DNA of 64,000 nucleotides from NCBI RefSeq assembly GCF_003867075.1, contig NZ_CP032544.1:672001-736000 (forward strand), in the 5' to 3' direction. The DNA comes from Tenacibaculum mesophilum. GTDB lineage: Bacteria > Bacteroidota > Bacteroidia > Flavobacteriales > Flavobacteriaceae. Positions within the stretch are counted from its first letter, which is position 1; the number at the start of each line of letters is the position of its first letter. The position numbers and the translations under genes were made by a program. The notes under the pieces were generated by a model. It was not told the origin of the DNA. It made no database searches and saw only the letters and a program-made list of their open reading frames with translations. Below are positions 63,521 to 64,000 of the stretch, piece after piece.

Positions 63521-64000
63521 ATGAATTTTAACAATTATACAATAAAATCACAAGAAACCATACAACAAGCGCAACAATTAGCGCAAAGTTATGGTAACAA
63601 CCTTATAGAAAATGAACACATCTTCAAAGCTTTATTTTTAGTCGACGAAAATGTACTTCCTTTCATTTTAAAGAAACTCAATATAAATGTAACTGTTATA
63701 CAACAAATATTAGATAAGCAATTAGAAAGTTTTTCTAAAGTTACTGGTGCTGACTTAATGCTTTCTCGTGAAGCTAATAAAACATTAAATGAAGCATCTA
63801 TTATTGCTAAGAAAATGAACGATGAATATGTTTCTATTGAGCATTTAATTTTAGCTATTTTTAAATCTAAAAGTCAAATAGCACAAGTTTTAAAAGATCA
63901 AGGTGTTTCAGAAAAAAGTTTAAAAGCAGCAATTGAAGAATTACGCAAAGGAAATCGTGTGACCTCACAAAGTGCCGAAGAAACTTATAATTCTTTAAAT
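63521..64000 (+). CDS. clpB: ATP-dependent chaperone ClpB (N-terminus only)
   Basis: The first 160 codons are in the window and the gene runs off the right edge. They form the double Clp-N repeat (about 1-150: MNFNNYTIKSQETIQQAQQLAQ, ENEHIFKALF, SIEHLILAIF in pieces), which begins ClpB/Hsp104 disaggregases. The typical linker then starts. ClpA/ClpC are less likely because of the YTIKSQETIQQAQ start. The upstream 154 bases have no clear TAnnTTTG box. Confidence 0.88.
   Translation, partial: MNFNNYTIKSQETIQQAQQLAQSYGNNLIENEHIFKALFLVDENVLPFILKKLNINVTVIQQILDKQLESFSKVTGADLMLSREANKTLNEASIIAKKMNDEYVSIEHLILAIFKSKSQIAQVLKDQGVSEKSLKAAIEELRKGNRVTSQSAEETYNSLN

Overview
The window comes from a low-GC member of the Bacteroidota, most likely a marine Flavobacteriaceae (a Tenacibaculum- or Polaribacter-like genome; the genus is inference). 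The pointers are a fused LpxC/FabZ, PorX of the type IX secretion system, families typical of this group (DUF4199, DUF4258, DUF4251), many lipoproteins and beta-barrels, and promoters of the Bacteroidota type (TTG, 19 to 21 bases, TAnnTTTG) in place of sigma-70 boxes. There is no rRNA operon, prophage, insertion sequence or CRISPR array.

Layout. 1-3.6 kb: envelope-glycan operon on the minus strand (DUF4199, GT2, phosphosugar mutase, start of an ABC exporter). 3.7-9.7 kb: SRP RNA, xerD, two beta-barrel proteins, aroQ, a DUF4105 protein, a YheT-type hydrolase, pssA. 9.7-13.2 kb: minus-strand kdsD-tatC-carboxymuconolactone decarboxylase-lptB; lptB has an unusual C-terminal extension. 13.3-21.5 kb: recQ and two small genes, then ald-tsaE-porX and an HD phosphohydrolase. 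21.6-28.2 kb: lipid A and central-metabolism cluster lpxD-lpxC/fabZ-lpxA-efp-second lpxD-like-sucD-fabG. 28.4-33.2 kb: an XRE regulator with repeated TTTAC-N4-GTAAA operators in and around a 645-base gene-free stretch, then purL. 33.3-39.3 kb: S41 lipoprotein, carboxypeptidase-regulatory-like protein, AraC regulator, MBL hydrolase, DUF2255-like protein, alpha/beta hydrolase.

39.9-48.0 kb is the notable part, an RNA-repair island. In minus-strand order it holds an S24-like protein, an unknown protein and a stand-alone T4-Pnkp-type 3'-phosphatase (46.8 to 45.2 kb); RtcB RNA ligase, PrfH release factor and a TPR protein (44.5 to 41.8 kb); then a tRNA-like RNA and a slipin (41.8 to 39.9 kb). A WYL regulator points the other way at 46.97 kb. 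Two control regions, before the phosphatase/WYL pair and before the tRNA-like/slipin unit, share about 90 bases including a dyad TACGCAA-N5-TTGCGTA, so both units probably form one regulon. The tRNA-like RNA has three TTCRA-type T-arms and GAAA-capped acceptor-like stems. One module is a circularly permuted cloverleaf whose ends lie where an anticodon-cleaved tRNA would be broken.

48.3-64 kb: membrane-AraC regulator, SDR-epimerase pair, a double-glycine leader peptide with four cysteines, two pirins with a Crp/Fnr regulator, a DUF4251 lipoprotein, acyltransferase, rmuC, LamG lipoprotein, glyA, fahA, a DEAD/DEAH helicase, a YtxJ-like protein and the start of clpB.
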